NCBI GenBank assembly: GCA_001579985.1
Contig: LRSR01013203.1
Span: forward strand, 1-22,999
DNA from: Hypsibius dujardini
Taxonomy: Eukaryota > Tardigrada > Eutardigrada > Parachela > Hypsibiidae
Direction of reading: 5' to 3'
DNA: 22,999 nt
Part shown: piece after piece, positions 1 to 10,110 of the stretch
How the letters are laid out: each line of letters opens with the position of its first letter
How positions within the stretch are numbered: position 1 is the stretch's first letter
Position numbers and translations under genes: made by a program
Notes under the pieces: model-generated
What the model was told of the DNA's origin: nothing
What the model saw: only the letters and a program-made list of their open reading frames with translations
The model's database searches: none

Positions 1-2
1 CG

Positions 3-2506
3 GGCGAGGAGGATATTGAACTGAAAACGGCCAAAGGCGACATTCAGGTACCCATCGTGGGATGGTTTCTTACGTCTATCAACGGATGTTTTTGCATTTT
101 TTTTCTTTCCCTAAAATAGTTACAGTAATACGATTTGTTGGTCTGAACGGTTCAGCACATCGGGTCAGCAATTAATTTTCATTTTGAATTCGTAAAATAT
201 TACGAAAAAAATTGCCACATGAAATTTATGTTGATTTACTGAAAACATTAATTTCCCGTTCATTGTAGGTGACCACGGTATTCTTCAGGGAATCCATCCC
301 CAAAACAAAATCCCGAATGGACATTCTGCTTCTTCACGGTTCGCGCTTTAATTCGGAAACGTGGATCACCGTGGACACCACGAAAACCTTCGCAGCCATG
401 GGATATCGCGCAACTGCGATTGACTTACCCGGTTTCGGAAACAGCGCCGGCCAAGTGATGTTCGGTGAACAGGCCGCGCAGTTCATCGACGCCTTCTGTC
501 AAGCGCACGGTATTAGAAATCCCGTCGTGGTTGCACCATCCATGTCCGGCGGGTACGCTCTTCCGTATCTGATGTCCAGACCTTTTAACGTGACGGGTTT
601 CGTTGCCCTGGCTCCTACTTCCACAGAACGCTACAAGCCCGCTGACTACCAAAAAGTTCAGGTACTGTCCGCATGTTCTACCTGCATGTATTGTATTGTC
701 CTGTCTGTGTGTCTGTCTGTGTGTCTGTGTGTCTGTGTGTCTGTCTGTCTGTCTGTCTGTGTGTCTGTGTGTCTGTGTGTCTGTGTGTCTGTCTGTGTGT
801 CTGTCTGTCTGTATATCTGTTTGTTTGTTTGTCTGTCTGCCTGTCTGTCTGTCTTTCTGCCTGTCTGTTTGTCTGTCTGTTTGTCTGTATATCTGTTTGT
901 TTGTTTATTTGTCTGTCTGTCTGTCTGTTTGATAATCTGTTTGTCTAGGTCCGTAAAGTTTCATGTCTTTTTCCGTATATGACGATATGATTCCGTTTTT
1001 CCATCAGTTATTGCCGCTGATTTTTTAACTGCAATTTGCACGTAGGTACCGATTTTAACCGTCTATGGCACAAAAGACTCCACATTCGGCTCGCAAGTCC
1101 AAAAGCGTCTCGGCTACGCACCGAATTCCCAAACGAAACTCATCCAAGACGCTCACCACGCCACCTATCTCGACCAACCCGACGAGTGGCATCGCGTCGC
1201 CTACATCTTCTTCCGCCGCATCGAAGGCTGGGCAGCTAAACAAGCCAAATCCGGCATCACCACCACGCAACATCCACCCGTAGTCACCCACAACGCGGCC
1301 GAAACCCTCGCACCGGAAGTCACCTTACCGGCCTTAAACGTGCCGCCCATGCGTAAGTTCATCAACACCAACGGTTTCGACCAGATTCCGACCGGACCTA
1401 TCCCAACCCATCCGAGTCTCAGTCCGAGCGGCACCCTTGGCGATCTGTACGGCATGCCGGCATTCATAAACGGCAAGCCAGTCACCGTGGAAGACGCTGC
1501 CCGTTTGAAGGCCGATCCGGCCTACTTCAACAAGCCTCAGCAGCCGGAACCAACAACGAGCCCTGCTGTTGTAGCACAACCCAACGTCCAGCCAGCTAAT
1601 GCGGCACCACAGTCCCAAGCCCTGTTTGGAGACGCTTTGCCGATCCAGCCGTCCAACATTCCACCCCAACCTCAAGGCATTCCACCCATCACCTTGCCTA
1701 AACAACAGACCCTTCAAGAGGCACAAAGCGAATTCCAGTCAGCCAGTCTGGCCGCTCAATCGCAGCCCTTTCCTTCGATCCAACAGCTGCAGCAGCAACC
1801 GTTCGCGCAACAAAACATCCCGCAACTCGGTTCCCCGGCTCGAACCGCTCCGATCCATCTGCCGATTGCCGACAGCAGCGCCCAAATGGACTGGGTACGG
1901 CAAAACATCCAGACACAACCCATCCCAGTCAACCCGATGATCCAAGCTCTTCCCGGCTTCCAGCAGGCCATGGCTCATCAAAACGGACTACCACAGCAAG
2001 CGATGCCGCTTGGTAACGCTGCATCTCTGCCGGCTGGCCCGCCCGTGACGTTTGTCAATCCCTATCAGAGCCTCCACTCGAACGGACCACCGGCAGTTCG
2101 TCAGGCACAGCAAAACTTGCTGCCTGCTCCGTTGATGCCGAACGGACAGCGGGCTCTGGTGCCGGGGAACCCTCCGCCGACGATGACCGCCCAACAGCGG
2201 CAGCAATACGAGGCTGCACGGCAGTCTGTGCAAAATCCTGGACTGTTGTTGAATCGACAGACGAGGTCGTTGAACAATCAGGGGATTTGGCAGCAGTCCG
2301 CGCAGGGTTATCAGGTGAATAACGGCCGGGTACGCGTAGGAGGTGCCGAGATGGAGAAGCGACTACAAGAACTGCAGAGGGCTCAATATCGGGAGTACTT
2401 GCTGTTTAAGCAGTGGCTGGATATTCCGGCTGAGGCGGTGGGAAAGAAGGGCCTGAAACCGGAGTTTGTCAACCCTAAAGACACGGGATCAATGGAGAAA
2501 GCATGA
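3..2506 (+). CDS. ABHD14: ABHD14-type alpha/beta hydrolase with long Gln/Pro-rich C-terminal extension (5' partial)
   Basis: Exon model: 3-47, 269-661, 1046-2506, all junctions phase 0 with GT-AG borders; at least 632 residues, the start being upstream of the window. The fold is recognisable: LLLHGSRFNSETW (oxyanion loop), AIDLPGFGNS, then the nucleophile elbow APSMSGG with Ser at 545-547, Asp of VYGTKD at 1076-1078, and His of DAHHATYLD at 1157-1159. This layout matches vertebrate ABHD14A/B (about 210-270 aa), reported to be a cytosolic serine hydrolase with lysine-deacetylase activity in ABHD14B; activity here is inferred. The homologous domain ends near RRIEGW (about 1230). The same uninterrupted frame then continues for about 425 residues rich in Q, P, N and A, ending in a charged stretch (EMEKRLQELQRAQYREYL). 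That tail is not part of the family. A (CTGT)n-rich intron separates the last two exons. Confidence 0.85.
700..946 (+). repeat. (CTGT)n/(GTCT)n microsatellite in intron 2 of the ABHD14-type gene
   Basis: About 245 bp of imperfect CTGT with GT and TTTG interruptions starts about 40 nt after the exon donor at 662. The tract lacks stops in several frames, so it gives long Cys-Val-Ser-Leu open frames that are not coding. Confidence 0.9.
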
Positions 2507-2580
2507 TTGTTAGACAGTTATTGGTTAACGTTTTTTTTGTTTATTATCACGGCATGAACATTTGATGATTTTCATCGACC

Positions 2581-2586
2581 AATAAA
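2581..2586 (+). terminator. poly(A) signal AATAAA of the ABHD14-type gene
   Basis: Canonical AATAAA lies 75 nt after the TGA stop at 2504-2506, the usual place for a metazoan cleavage signal. It supports 2506 as the true end of the long last exon. Confidence 0.6.
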
Positions 2587-2972
2587 AATATGAAATATGT
2601 AGAAGCACCCACAACAGCTCCCGTTTTGTATGAGGCAAAGTGTGCATTTCGGTTCACCCTCCACTTGGTCGATAAATCGGCTCACTCACGCATTTCTCTT
2701 CGCCGGTAGATGCTTGATTGTTTGATTTGCGTGTATGGAGCTTGATGTTACAGGTCGCTACACATTTTGGAATTGAACCATTTTGAAAACCACTCGGCGT
2801 ACGTCATGATGCATTGATCACGTTCTATATGCACTGGAGATGAAATGAACTGAACACGACTGAGCTCGTACTATGAGCAGATTGAACTCTAAATCATTCA
2901 TTCATTCTGCTCACACGTTTAGCAAGTTTTCTCGCGGAAAGACCTTTGCCTGAGATACAAAGCTTTATACAT
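2587..2972. other. Convergent intergenic spacer
   Basis: The stretch between the poly(A) signals of two convergent genes (hydrolase +, receptor -). It contains short ATTC runs near 2897-2908 and no coding potential that I can support. Confidence 0.5.
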
Positions 2973-2978
2973 TTTATT
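2973..2978 (-). terminator. poly(A) signal AATAAA of the 7TM receptor gene
   Basis: AATAAA on the minus strand lies 87 nt downstream of the receptor stop codon at 3065-3067. It supports the short terminal exon model. Confidence 0.55.
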
Positions 2979-3064
2979 GCATGGAATCCGTGAACGGGCG
3001 ATGGACGCGATGGACGATGTTCCGGGTGTAATGTATGATACCGACCGACAATCCGCATGTGTGT

Positions 3065-4186
3065 TCAGAAGCTGCATAACCTTTTCAATGCTTTGCGATA
3101 ATCTGTGCTCAGCATGAAAACCAGAATCTGAAACGGCCAGACAATCTGTTAGTCCAGTTGAGGGATCGAGCTAAGGTGTGAATGATTTCACCCCACGGTC
3201 CTACAAGAAGAAAGAATCCTTACCGGATGGAAAGCGAACGAAAGGACCAGCAGCAACCGCATCCACAAGCCAAACATCGGATCCAACCGAAACAGCTGTG
3301 GCGCCACACTGTTCACAATGGTAATGGGAAAATTGCATAGGCAATTCCAGATGAAGGTCATGATCAACATCTGCGCCTGTCGCATCCGCCGCTGATAGGC
3401 TCGCCCTGCTGGACTCTGGGAAACCGGAACCCTTTCATCGATCGCCATACCGCCGTTCGATTTGCCCCCACTCGACTGGGTCGCCGGGAAGGGAATAATA
3501 GTTCGCCGGTGAAACTTCCCGATGGCCGATTTAGAGCAAATAGCAACGGCTGCGAAGCCGACAAATCCGTAACAGAAGTAGATACAGCCAATCGCCCAAA
3601 ATGTGCCCTGATTGGTGGTGGTGGTCAAGGTGCACTGTCCGTTTGGCAGGGAGTTGTAGAAGCCTCCGCTGTTGAAGACGAACGGCATCCGGGTGCCTCC
3701 TCCGAGGATCCAGCACAGAGCCAGACTGGCGAGGGTGAGGGACCGTCTCGCGAAGACTCGATACCCGTAGGGGTAGCAGATGGCGAACAGACGGTTGGCG
3801 GCTAACAGAGCTTCGTTGTAGTACCCGGTCACCACGATGGCCGAGTTGACAAACTGAACAACTCGGCAGAAATCCGGTCCGCCGTCGAAACGGTTGTAGA
3901 TTCGCACGCTGGTCAGCGGGACGATGACCGCGCACTGCATCAGGTAGGTGACGGAGAGGTGAGCGATGAGGACGCCGCAGCTGGTGCGGAGTTCGCGGAT
4001 GCGAAGGACCACAGTGATGACGAGGACATTGCTGACGGAACCGACCACACAGAGGAGGAGGATGACCACAAGCCATGATGACAGTTGAGTCGGAGTGGCG
4101 GTGAGTTGAGTTGAATTTGTGAGCTTGCTGACATTTTGGAAGGTTTTTTGGAGCGTTTCTATTGTCCGGTTGAAATGGTCGGTCAT
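3065..4186 (-). CDS. Rhodopsin-like seven-transmembrane receptor, Srx-like (orphan GPCR)
   Basis: Exons 4186-3224 and 3127-3065 (phase 0, donor GTAAGG, acceptor TTTCAG); 341 aa. I start at the first ATG (4186, A at -3). The extracellular N-terminus has three N-glycosylation sequons (Asn6, Asn18, Asn24). TM1 carries Asn53 (GSVSN). Cys in DFCRVV and Cys in NGQCTL are the usual disulfide pair of TM3 and the second outer loop. The DRY position reads NRL (AANRLFAICYP), TM4 has the conserved Trp, and TM6 ends CNFP. TM7 is completed only by the 63-nt last exon: FAFHP joins ILVFMLSTDYRKALKRLCSF, giving an HPILVF version of NPxxY and a basic helix 8. The NR(F/L)xAI..P signature resembles nematode Srx-type receptors; the ligand is unknown. 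Likely a plasma-membrane G-protein receptor. Confidence 0.8.
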
Positions 4187-5505
4187 TTTGTGTGAAGAGC
4201 CAAACAACACTTAGACGATTACTGTCAAATTGTCAGTGACTCAGGATGAAGAAGGAGAAAATAGAGCGAAGGACTATACAAACGGACAACGGATGGGTGT
4301 GCGAACTGTCAAAAGCTCAGCAGAAGAGTTTCTTGCCTTGTGTGGATGTTCGGCGGGAGTCAGGGGGTCCTGTACCTGTGGTGCTGCCGCGGATGATTAG
4401 AGCTTTTTGGTTGTTCGGTTGGAATTGTCAGTCAAGATTGCGAACAGCCAGACAAAGTACGATGACTGTAGAATCGTTAAAAAAAACAAGCTGCACAACA
4501 GGTAAAAAGAACAGGAAAGTGACACGACAGAAGTGACTGAGACTACCCTCTCAACCTCTGTGGATCTCCGGCGGGGGTCAGAAGGAGGGGGGGGGTCTCG
4601 ATCGTATGCCTGTCAGTTGTGTTGTTGCGCATTGGCCACTAATTAGATTAGATTTTACTCTATTATTGCTTCTGCCGCCGAAGGCTGAGCCTCCTCATGG
4701 GAACTGGAGAGACCTGACTCGATCCATTATTTAAAGTCTCCACGAACGCTAAGGCTCTATGACGCAGCATTAGGGACCAGTCAAACACCCAAGGGTTTCT
4801 CAACCTTCACCCTAAAGCTCGCCTTCTGTATGCTTAATCTTAGAGGCGATCTATTCGGAAACACAATTACTACTTGTGTGTGGCGGGGGGGGGGCCTTCA
4901 TTGTGGACGGTTACATGTCCTGAAAATTGTTGATACGCTTCCTTTTCTACCCTGGGCGCTCCAGAGAAAGCAACACAGGGTGCCCGCGTCTTAGGACTGG
5001 GAATAGTGAGCGTCGCCCTGAACGACACCAGAAGGTAAAGGTGAGATCATGTGAGAATGACACCAATCGCATTAATAAATGTATTTACTCTATGATTGTC
5101 TTCCAGATTTGGTCTATACAGTAATCGAGCCGGTTCCATTCGGTCCCCCCCCCCCAATATATTTCATCACGAAATGTCTTGTAATATATAGGCAATGATG
5201 GCTTATGTTTTGAAAACAAATCTTCCACTCATTAATCATAACTACGTTGACCGACAAGACGTTTAAATATGGAGACTGCATAGATACTCACTTATATTGT
5301 ACTCTACTAGCAAAGCCATCTCATCACTCCGCCGATCGATTCGATTTCAACTTGAACTGAAATGACTATGCACTGCTAATTTGTGTTGCATATACAGTTG
5401 GTATCCGGAGAGTAGTCCTAATAAGCATATGCTTTATTTTTGGCAACGAAACTGCGTCTGTAAAATTGGCGATGGCTGACAACATAATAATAAGGCCACA
5501 TGACA
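4187..5505. other. Non-coding stretch upstream of the receptor gene
   Basis: Holds the presumed receptor promoter (not resolvable by eye) and open frames without family resemblance. Notable are homopolymer runs: G-runs near 4587-4596 and 4884-4894, and a C-run near 5144-5155. A loose, diverged direct similarity is seen between about 4340-4370 and 4557-4590 (TGTGGAT..CGGCGGG.GTCAG). No gene that I can support. Confidence 0.45.
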
Positions 5506-5784
5506 TACCGTATGCTCGCGATCTGAAGGGACAGCTAAGTCCCGCCTCCCTCGGTATGGTCCTGCACTCGATTGAACGTTCAATCTGATTCACTCTTATC
5601 TGATTGGCTCATTTCAAACAGCTTACTCGTTGTGCTCGATTGATTGATTGCACAGTCGTGCTTTTCCATATATTTGTCCGTACAGTGTTAATTTGGTGAA
5701 CGGCACTCAATAGACACGGCCCAGGTTGGTTAAAATTCACGGGTAGGGCAGAAAAGTGTCCCTTGAGATCGCGAGCCTATGGTA
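5506..5784. repeat. 27-bp imperfect inverted repeat enclosing about 225 bp
   Basis: The arm at 5506-5532 is the reverse complement of 5758-5784 with 24 of 27 positions matching (core AGATCGCGAGC). The enclosed segment has no gene. This is the geometry of a small non-autonomous inverted-repeat element or a fold-back remnant; I saw no clear target-site duplication. Confidence 0.55.
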
Positions 5785-5839
5785 CCACCGTACGATATAT
5801 AGAGAAGAGCTTTACACAAAACTGTACCATGGGGATGGG

Positions 5840-6162
5840 CACGTCACGTCCCGTCACGTCAACCCCTTTCCAACTTCACATCAACCCCTTCCCACCTTCA
5901 AATCAGCCCCTTCCCACCTTCACATCAACCCCTTCTCACCGTTACGTCAACCCCTTCCCACCGTCACATCAGCCCCTTCCCACCTTCACATCAGCCCCTT
6001 CCCACCTTCACATCAGCCCCTTCCCACCTTCAAATCAACCCCTTCTCACCGTTACGTCAACCCCTTCCCACCGTCACATCAACCCCTTCCCACCGTTACG
6101 TCAACCCCTTCCCACTGATGGGGTGACGTGACTTGACGTGACGTGACTTGACGTGACGTGAC
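5840..6162. repeat. 22-bp minisatellite (12 copies) bracketed by inverted TGACGTGA arms
   Basis: Twelve copies of a 22-bp unit of the type AACCCCTTCCCACCTTCACATC run from about 5861 to 6117, with variants CCGTTACGTC and CCGTCACATC recurring in the same order (a higher-order pattern). The flanks are inverted: 5840-5860 against 6125-6145 match at 19 of 21 positions, and the right flank continues in TGACGTGACT copies to about 6162. Because 22 x 3 = 66, frames stay open as Pro/His/Ser-rich 22-residue repeats; these look spurious. Confidence 0.85.
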
Positions 6163-7113
6163 ATTATGACCCACATGGTGAATGAAATAAAAACGCGTTT
6201 GCAATTAGTGGTTGATCTTTATTGATTTTGATTTTGTTAATATTAATCTTGCAAATCGAGTTGACCTTAAGATATATATGCACGAGGGGAAACTTTTCTT
6301 TCGGCGAACGAGCAATATCGCTTTTAATTCGGCGAACTTTTTCCGCTCCTTGCTACATGAAAAGCTGCGATTTCTCACATAATCTAAAGCTTTGACAACA
6401 TCAAAGAAATTTCTATCAGCCGAGATCGAGACGCTAGGGGAGCCACTCACGTGTTGGTACTGTACACGAGTGAAAAAAACCACGACAAAGCCTTGTCGAT
6501 GATGAAATACCTTCCACGCAAATAGCCATAACTTTTCTTTTTTGTCTTAAGAGCTTACATGATGCCAATCGAAAGGAAATCTAGTTTTGCAAATGTTGGA
6601 ACAAAGAAAAGAAACATTTTCATTAAGATTTTGCTAAACTAACTTAAACTTTAATAACTGTTTTGGCTGCTCGAATAGATCAATCAACGTAGTACTAGTA
6701 CTCTTCATTGCCAGTGGGCGAACACGTGCGCCCCCTGCTTTCCTCTCTTCGCCGAATTAAAAATTTCACCTCGTACTGCGTTTATTGATAGATGCCTCAT
6801 GACCAGCCGCACATTTAATTAGCGCCGGATGTGCGAGACACGAAGACCGTAACCATCCTGATGGAAAGCAATTTAAGACAGCGTGTCGCAAAAAAATGAC
6901 CATTGCCATTTTACGCGGTGCCGTAACACCTTGCATTCCCAAAAAATGAATTCCCAATTTGACCGGAAAACTACGAAAATTGAAATTACTAAAAACGGAA
7001 AAAGATTGAAGTTAAAAACATATATTTTAATGCAGCCATATGTTCGTATGTGGAAGTACTGTATGCCTTCTGTAAGGTCAGGGAAGGCTCGTGCGAAAAT
7101 GCCTCAAATAAGT
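6163..7113. other. AT-rich non-coding stretch
   Basis: AT-rich sequence with poly-A and poly-T runs and only short, featureless open frames on both strands. I recognise no gene, RNA or mobile element in it. Confidence 0.45.
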
Positions 7114-7232
7114 TGTATCGGATCATGTATCGGATATCCGTTTTTGTATCGGATCATGTATCGGATATCCGTTTTTTGTATCGGATCATGTATCGGATAT
7201 CCGTTTTTTGTATCGGATCATATATCGGATAC
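7114..7232. repeat. 32-bp tandem repeat (about 3.7 copies) built from TATCGGAT
   Basis: Units at 7114-7144, 7145-7176, 7177-7208 and a partial copy to 7232. Each unit contains two TGTATCGGAT motifs, GGATCATG and GGATATCC, followed by a T-run whose length varies by one base (31-32 bp unit). The array sits in non-coding DNA. Confidence 0.85.
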
Positions 7233-8019
7233 AAGTCAATTTTCGCACGAGAGGGCACTGCTCTACCCATGCCTTCCCTTTCTTTCGCTATTTTGGCACT
7301 TCCCTTTCGCTGCTTTACACTTTCTGCTTTCGCACACTGGGGCTCAACTTCACCCCAAATCGGGTAAAAAAAGTGGAAGTCATGATACTAGAGGGCAAAC
7401 AAAAGGAAGATCGATGTGAAAAGCGCGCAATGTTTTTTGGGGAAGACACGCGGTTACTAACCACTTTACGTTTGGCACGCATTTTCAGGGAGGAAAAATG
7501 TATCGCGTTTTGTCAGTAAGATAAACCACATTTCCCTTCCCGAATAAGCTGATACTTTTAACATTTAAAACAAAGTATTTATTTATATTTAATTAATTAA
7601 GTTGTCCCCGCTTGTAATGTCATGGATTCTGCTCAACTAACAGACGATGACGGAACTGCCTGAACTGACTCCGAAAATTGCATGAAAATGTGACAGGAAT
7701 TAACTGCGGCGTCTTTGTACCGCAAAACTGATTCGATAAACCACGTGGTAGTGCTACGGGTGCCAATTTGACGCCAAAAACCAGGTATGGATAGCTAATG
7801 CAATCAATCAATTCAATCAATACGCATGCACAAATTATTATTGTAGACTATGTGTCTGTCTACGTTGTACATGCGACATGGACATACCGACACAGACAAT
7901 CGGAAATTTAAGATGTGAACCGTATCGCAGTACAGCAATCCTCACGCAAACACTTTTGCGCTCTTGTTGGCTGATTGATAATTTGCCGTTGCGCATGAAT
8001 GTGGCGAAGCCTTCACTGC
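7233..8019. other. Non-coding stretch including the ENOSF1 3' flank
   Basis: No supported gene. The right end must hold the 3' UTR of the minus-strand ENOSF1 gene. Candidate poly(A) signals on that strand are weak: an AATAAT near 7841-7836 and AATAAA-type matches near 7583-7578, more than 430 nt past the stop. Confidence 0.4.
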
Positions 8020-8542
8020 TCACAATCCAGTCGATGGTTTGAGTCCTCCTCGCCAAGTCGGACCGTTGGGAAACCCGAAGCGGGCAATGGATTCGGGACG
8101 CATTCCGACAAGATAGCCGGGTTGTGCTGGTGGTAGATACGACTGCCCTTTCATACGAATGGGTTCGAAGAAGTGTTCGTGCAGGTGCTCGACATACTCC
8201 AGAACGCGATTTTCTGTAGTGCACGAAACTTGCAGGAAGTCGAAGAAAGCCATGTGCTGGGCGAGCTCACAAAGACCGACACCGCCAGCGTGAGGACACA
8301 CGGGTATTTTGAACTTATGGGCCATAAGAATGACCGCCAAAATTTCGTTCAGACTGAAAATAAAGAATGATCCATTTACCAAAAAGAGGCGATTAACGTG
8401 AGACAGACTGTACTTACCTTCCGAGGCGACAGGTGTCAATCTGACAATAACTAATAGCGTTCGCCTGCAGTAGCTGCAACAATAATAAAAATATATACAA
8501 TTTTTGCCTGCTGCCGTTTTTATGGCTGTCTGCATGCTTGCC

Positions 8543-8586
<44 letters not shown>

Positions 8587-10110
8587 CGTCCGTCCGTCGG
8601 TCTGTCTGTCGCACTGATTGCCTACAAGTTTGTCTCTCTGTCTGTTTGTACTTCCAGTAATATTTTAAAGAGTAAGCATGTTCTTCAAGCTACTAAACCG
8701 TGTCATTTTCTTGGTCAATTGGGTACCGGTACTATACGCGCACCTGTTTGAAGATGACCCTATTAGCACACTGTTCCCCCGTAGCTACTGCAATTCCCAG
8801 GGGTTTTAGCGCAGCCGCAATCGTGGCGTGTCCTAAAACATCATCTGGACTAGTCGGCTCCTCAATCCACAAGGGCTTGAAGTGCGCCAATTTTTGCATC
8901 CACTCAATGGATTCTTGGACATCCCATTTCTGGTTAGCATCCACCATCAACAGCCTCTCCCACCCAATTTCTTCCCGCACAATGGTCAAACGCCGGATGT
9001 CATCCTCCACGGATGATCCAACCTTGACCTTGAAACGAGTCCAGCCCTCAGCGATGAATGCGCGCAATTTTTGACGCAGCAGGTCGGAATCGTAACCGAG
9101 CCATCCACAGCTTGTCGAATAGCTGAAAAGAGTGTATGACACGTGTAAAATCCTATCCTGCGCGGGCGTTTCCGTTCCCTTTTTTGCCTGCCGATGAGTC
9201 GATTCTATTTCTAACTTACGCTGGATATCCAGTTTCTTGCAACAAGGCAATTCTGTTTTCTATCCCGATCTTCCCTTTTCGTAGGATTTCGATCGCCTCG
9301 GCTCTAGTCAAGGCATCTGTGATATAGCGAAAGTCGATGCAGTCAGCAATTCGTTCCGGCTCCAAATCCGCCAGGAGGCGCCACAGAGGTTTCCCCTCTA
9401 ATTTCGCCCACAGGTCCCAAAGTGCATTCAAAATGGCCGCCGAAGCCAGATGTAGGGCGCCCTTTTCCGGACCGATCCATCTTATCTGGCTTTCACTGGT
9501 TAATGACCGATAAAATTGGCCGAAGTTAGAGAAGATTTTGCCGCAGTCTTGTCCGATAACGAGGTGCTGGAGGGCCTGGATCGCAACGATAACCACTGCA
9601 AACAGAGAACGCATTAACAACTTCGCTGGTCTGCATCACTTCACAAAACGGACTTTCTCATGCAATGAAATATCTCTAAATGCGCGACATTGCCTAGCCA
9701 TACCATGCCAAATGTGTACACAAAAGAAAAAGTAATCTTAAGTTACAATTAAAATTATAACATGACGATGATCCATTGTTTCCCTTAAACGCATAAATCA
9801 TTCACGTTTATTCATTCACAATATAATTCATTCACAATATAAATGTATTAGAACAAATTAGCGCATTACGAGTATATGAGTATATATATATACGCAGACC
9901 TTCTGTTCCCTTGCCCAGAGTGAAGGTCAAGCCGTGCCCTTCACAGGTTGATCCCTGGGTCTCGAGCACGACATACGCGCAGGAATAATCAGGATCGGTG
10001 TGCATCGCGTCGGATCCGTCCAGCAGTTGAGACGTGGGAAACCGGACATCATGGGTGACAAGCTGCTTGATGGTGATCCCGAAATGGGGTAGGACAGGGA
10101 GATCTGCCAT
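8020..10110 (-). CDS. ENOSF1: Mitochondrial enolase superfamily member 1 / L-fuconate dehydratase
   Basis: Five exons: 10110-9900, 9595-9220, 9122-8744, 8473-8418, 8353-8020, with consistent phases (1, 2, 0, 2); 451 aa against about 443 for human ENOSF1. The start is the first ATG in frame, in good context (ATCATGG), 20 residues before DVRFPTS. Strong family runs: [81 protein letters not shown]. Active-site residues of the mandelate racemase subgroup are all present: Lys227/Lys229 (KxK), Mg ligands Asp257, Glu283 and Glu312, and the Asp335/His362 pair. The family reaction is dehydration of L-fuconate to 2-keto-3-deoxy-L-fuconate in sugar-acid catabolism. Introns are 304, 97, 270 and 64 bp. 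The 270-bp intron carries a (TCTG)n tract. Confidence 0.93.
8535..8650. repeat. (TCTG)n microsatellite in ENOSF1 intron 3
   Basis: A roughly 50-bp pure CTGT core at about 8537-8585, followed by degenerate CCGT and TCTG units to about 8648. It is wholly inside the intron between the FKQ and LLQAN exons, close to the acceptor at 8474-8476. Confidence 0.9.

Noticed and set aside
269-982. 237-residue frame ending in long Cys-Val-Ser-Leu repeats
   Set aside because: Residues after VQ at 661 come from reading the CTGT microsatellite past a clear GTACTG donor; the ABHD14 fold resumes only at 1046.
4246-4536. 96-residue basic plus-strand frame upstream of the receptor
   Set aside because: No family resemblance, no splice signals needed to extend it, and base composition like the surrounding non-coding DNA.
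5756-6131. Two overlapping plus-strand frames with Pro/His/Ser 22-residue repeats
   Set aside because: They are open in two frames at once because the 22-bp minisatellite has few stops; no splice or family support.
6883-7419. 178-residue plus-strand frame with Tyr/Arg/Ile repeats
   Set aside because: Driven by the 32-bp repeat and open in several frames; no domain and poor codon character.
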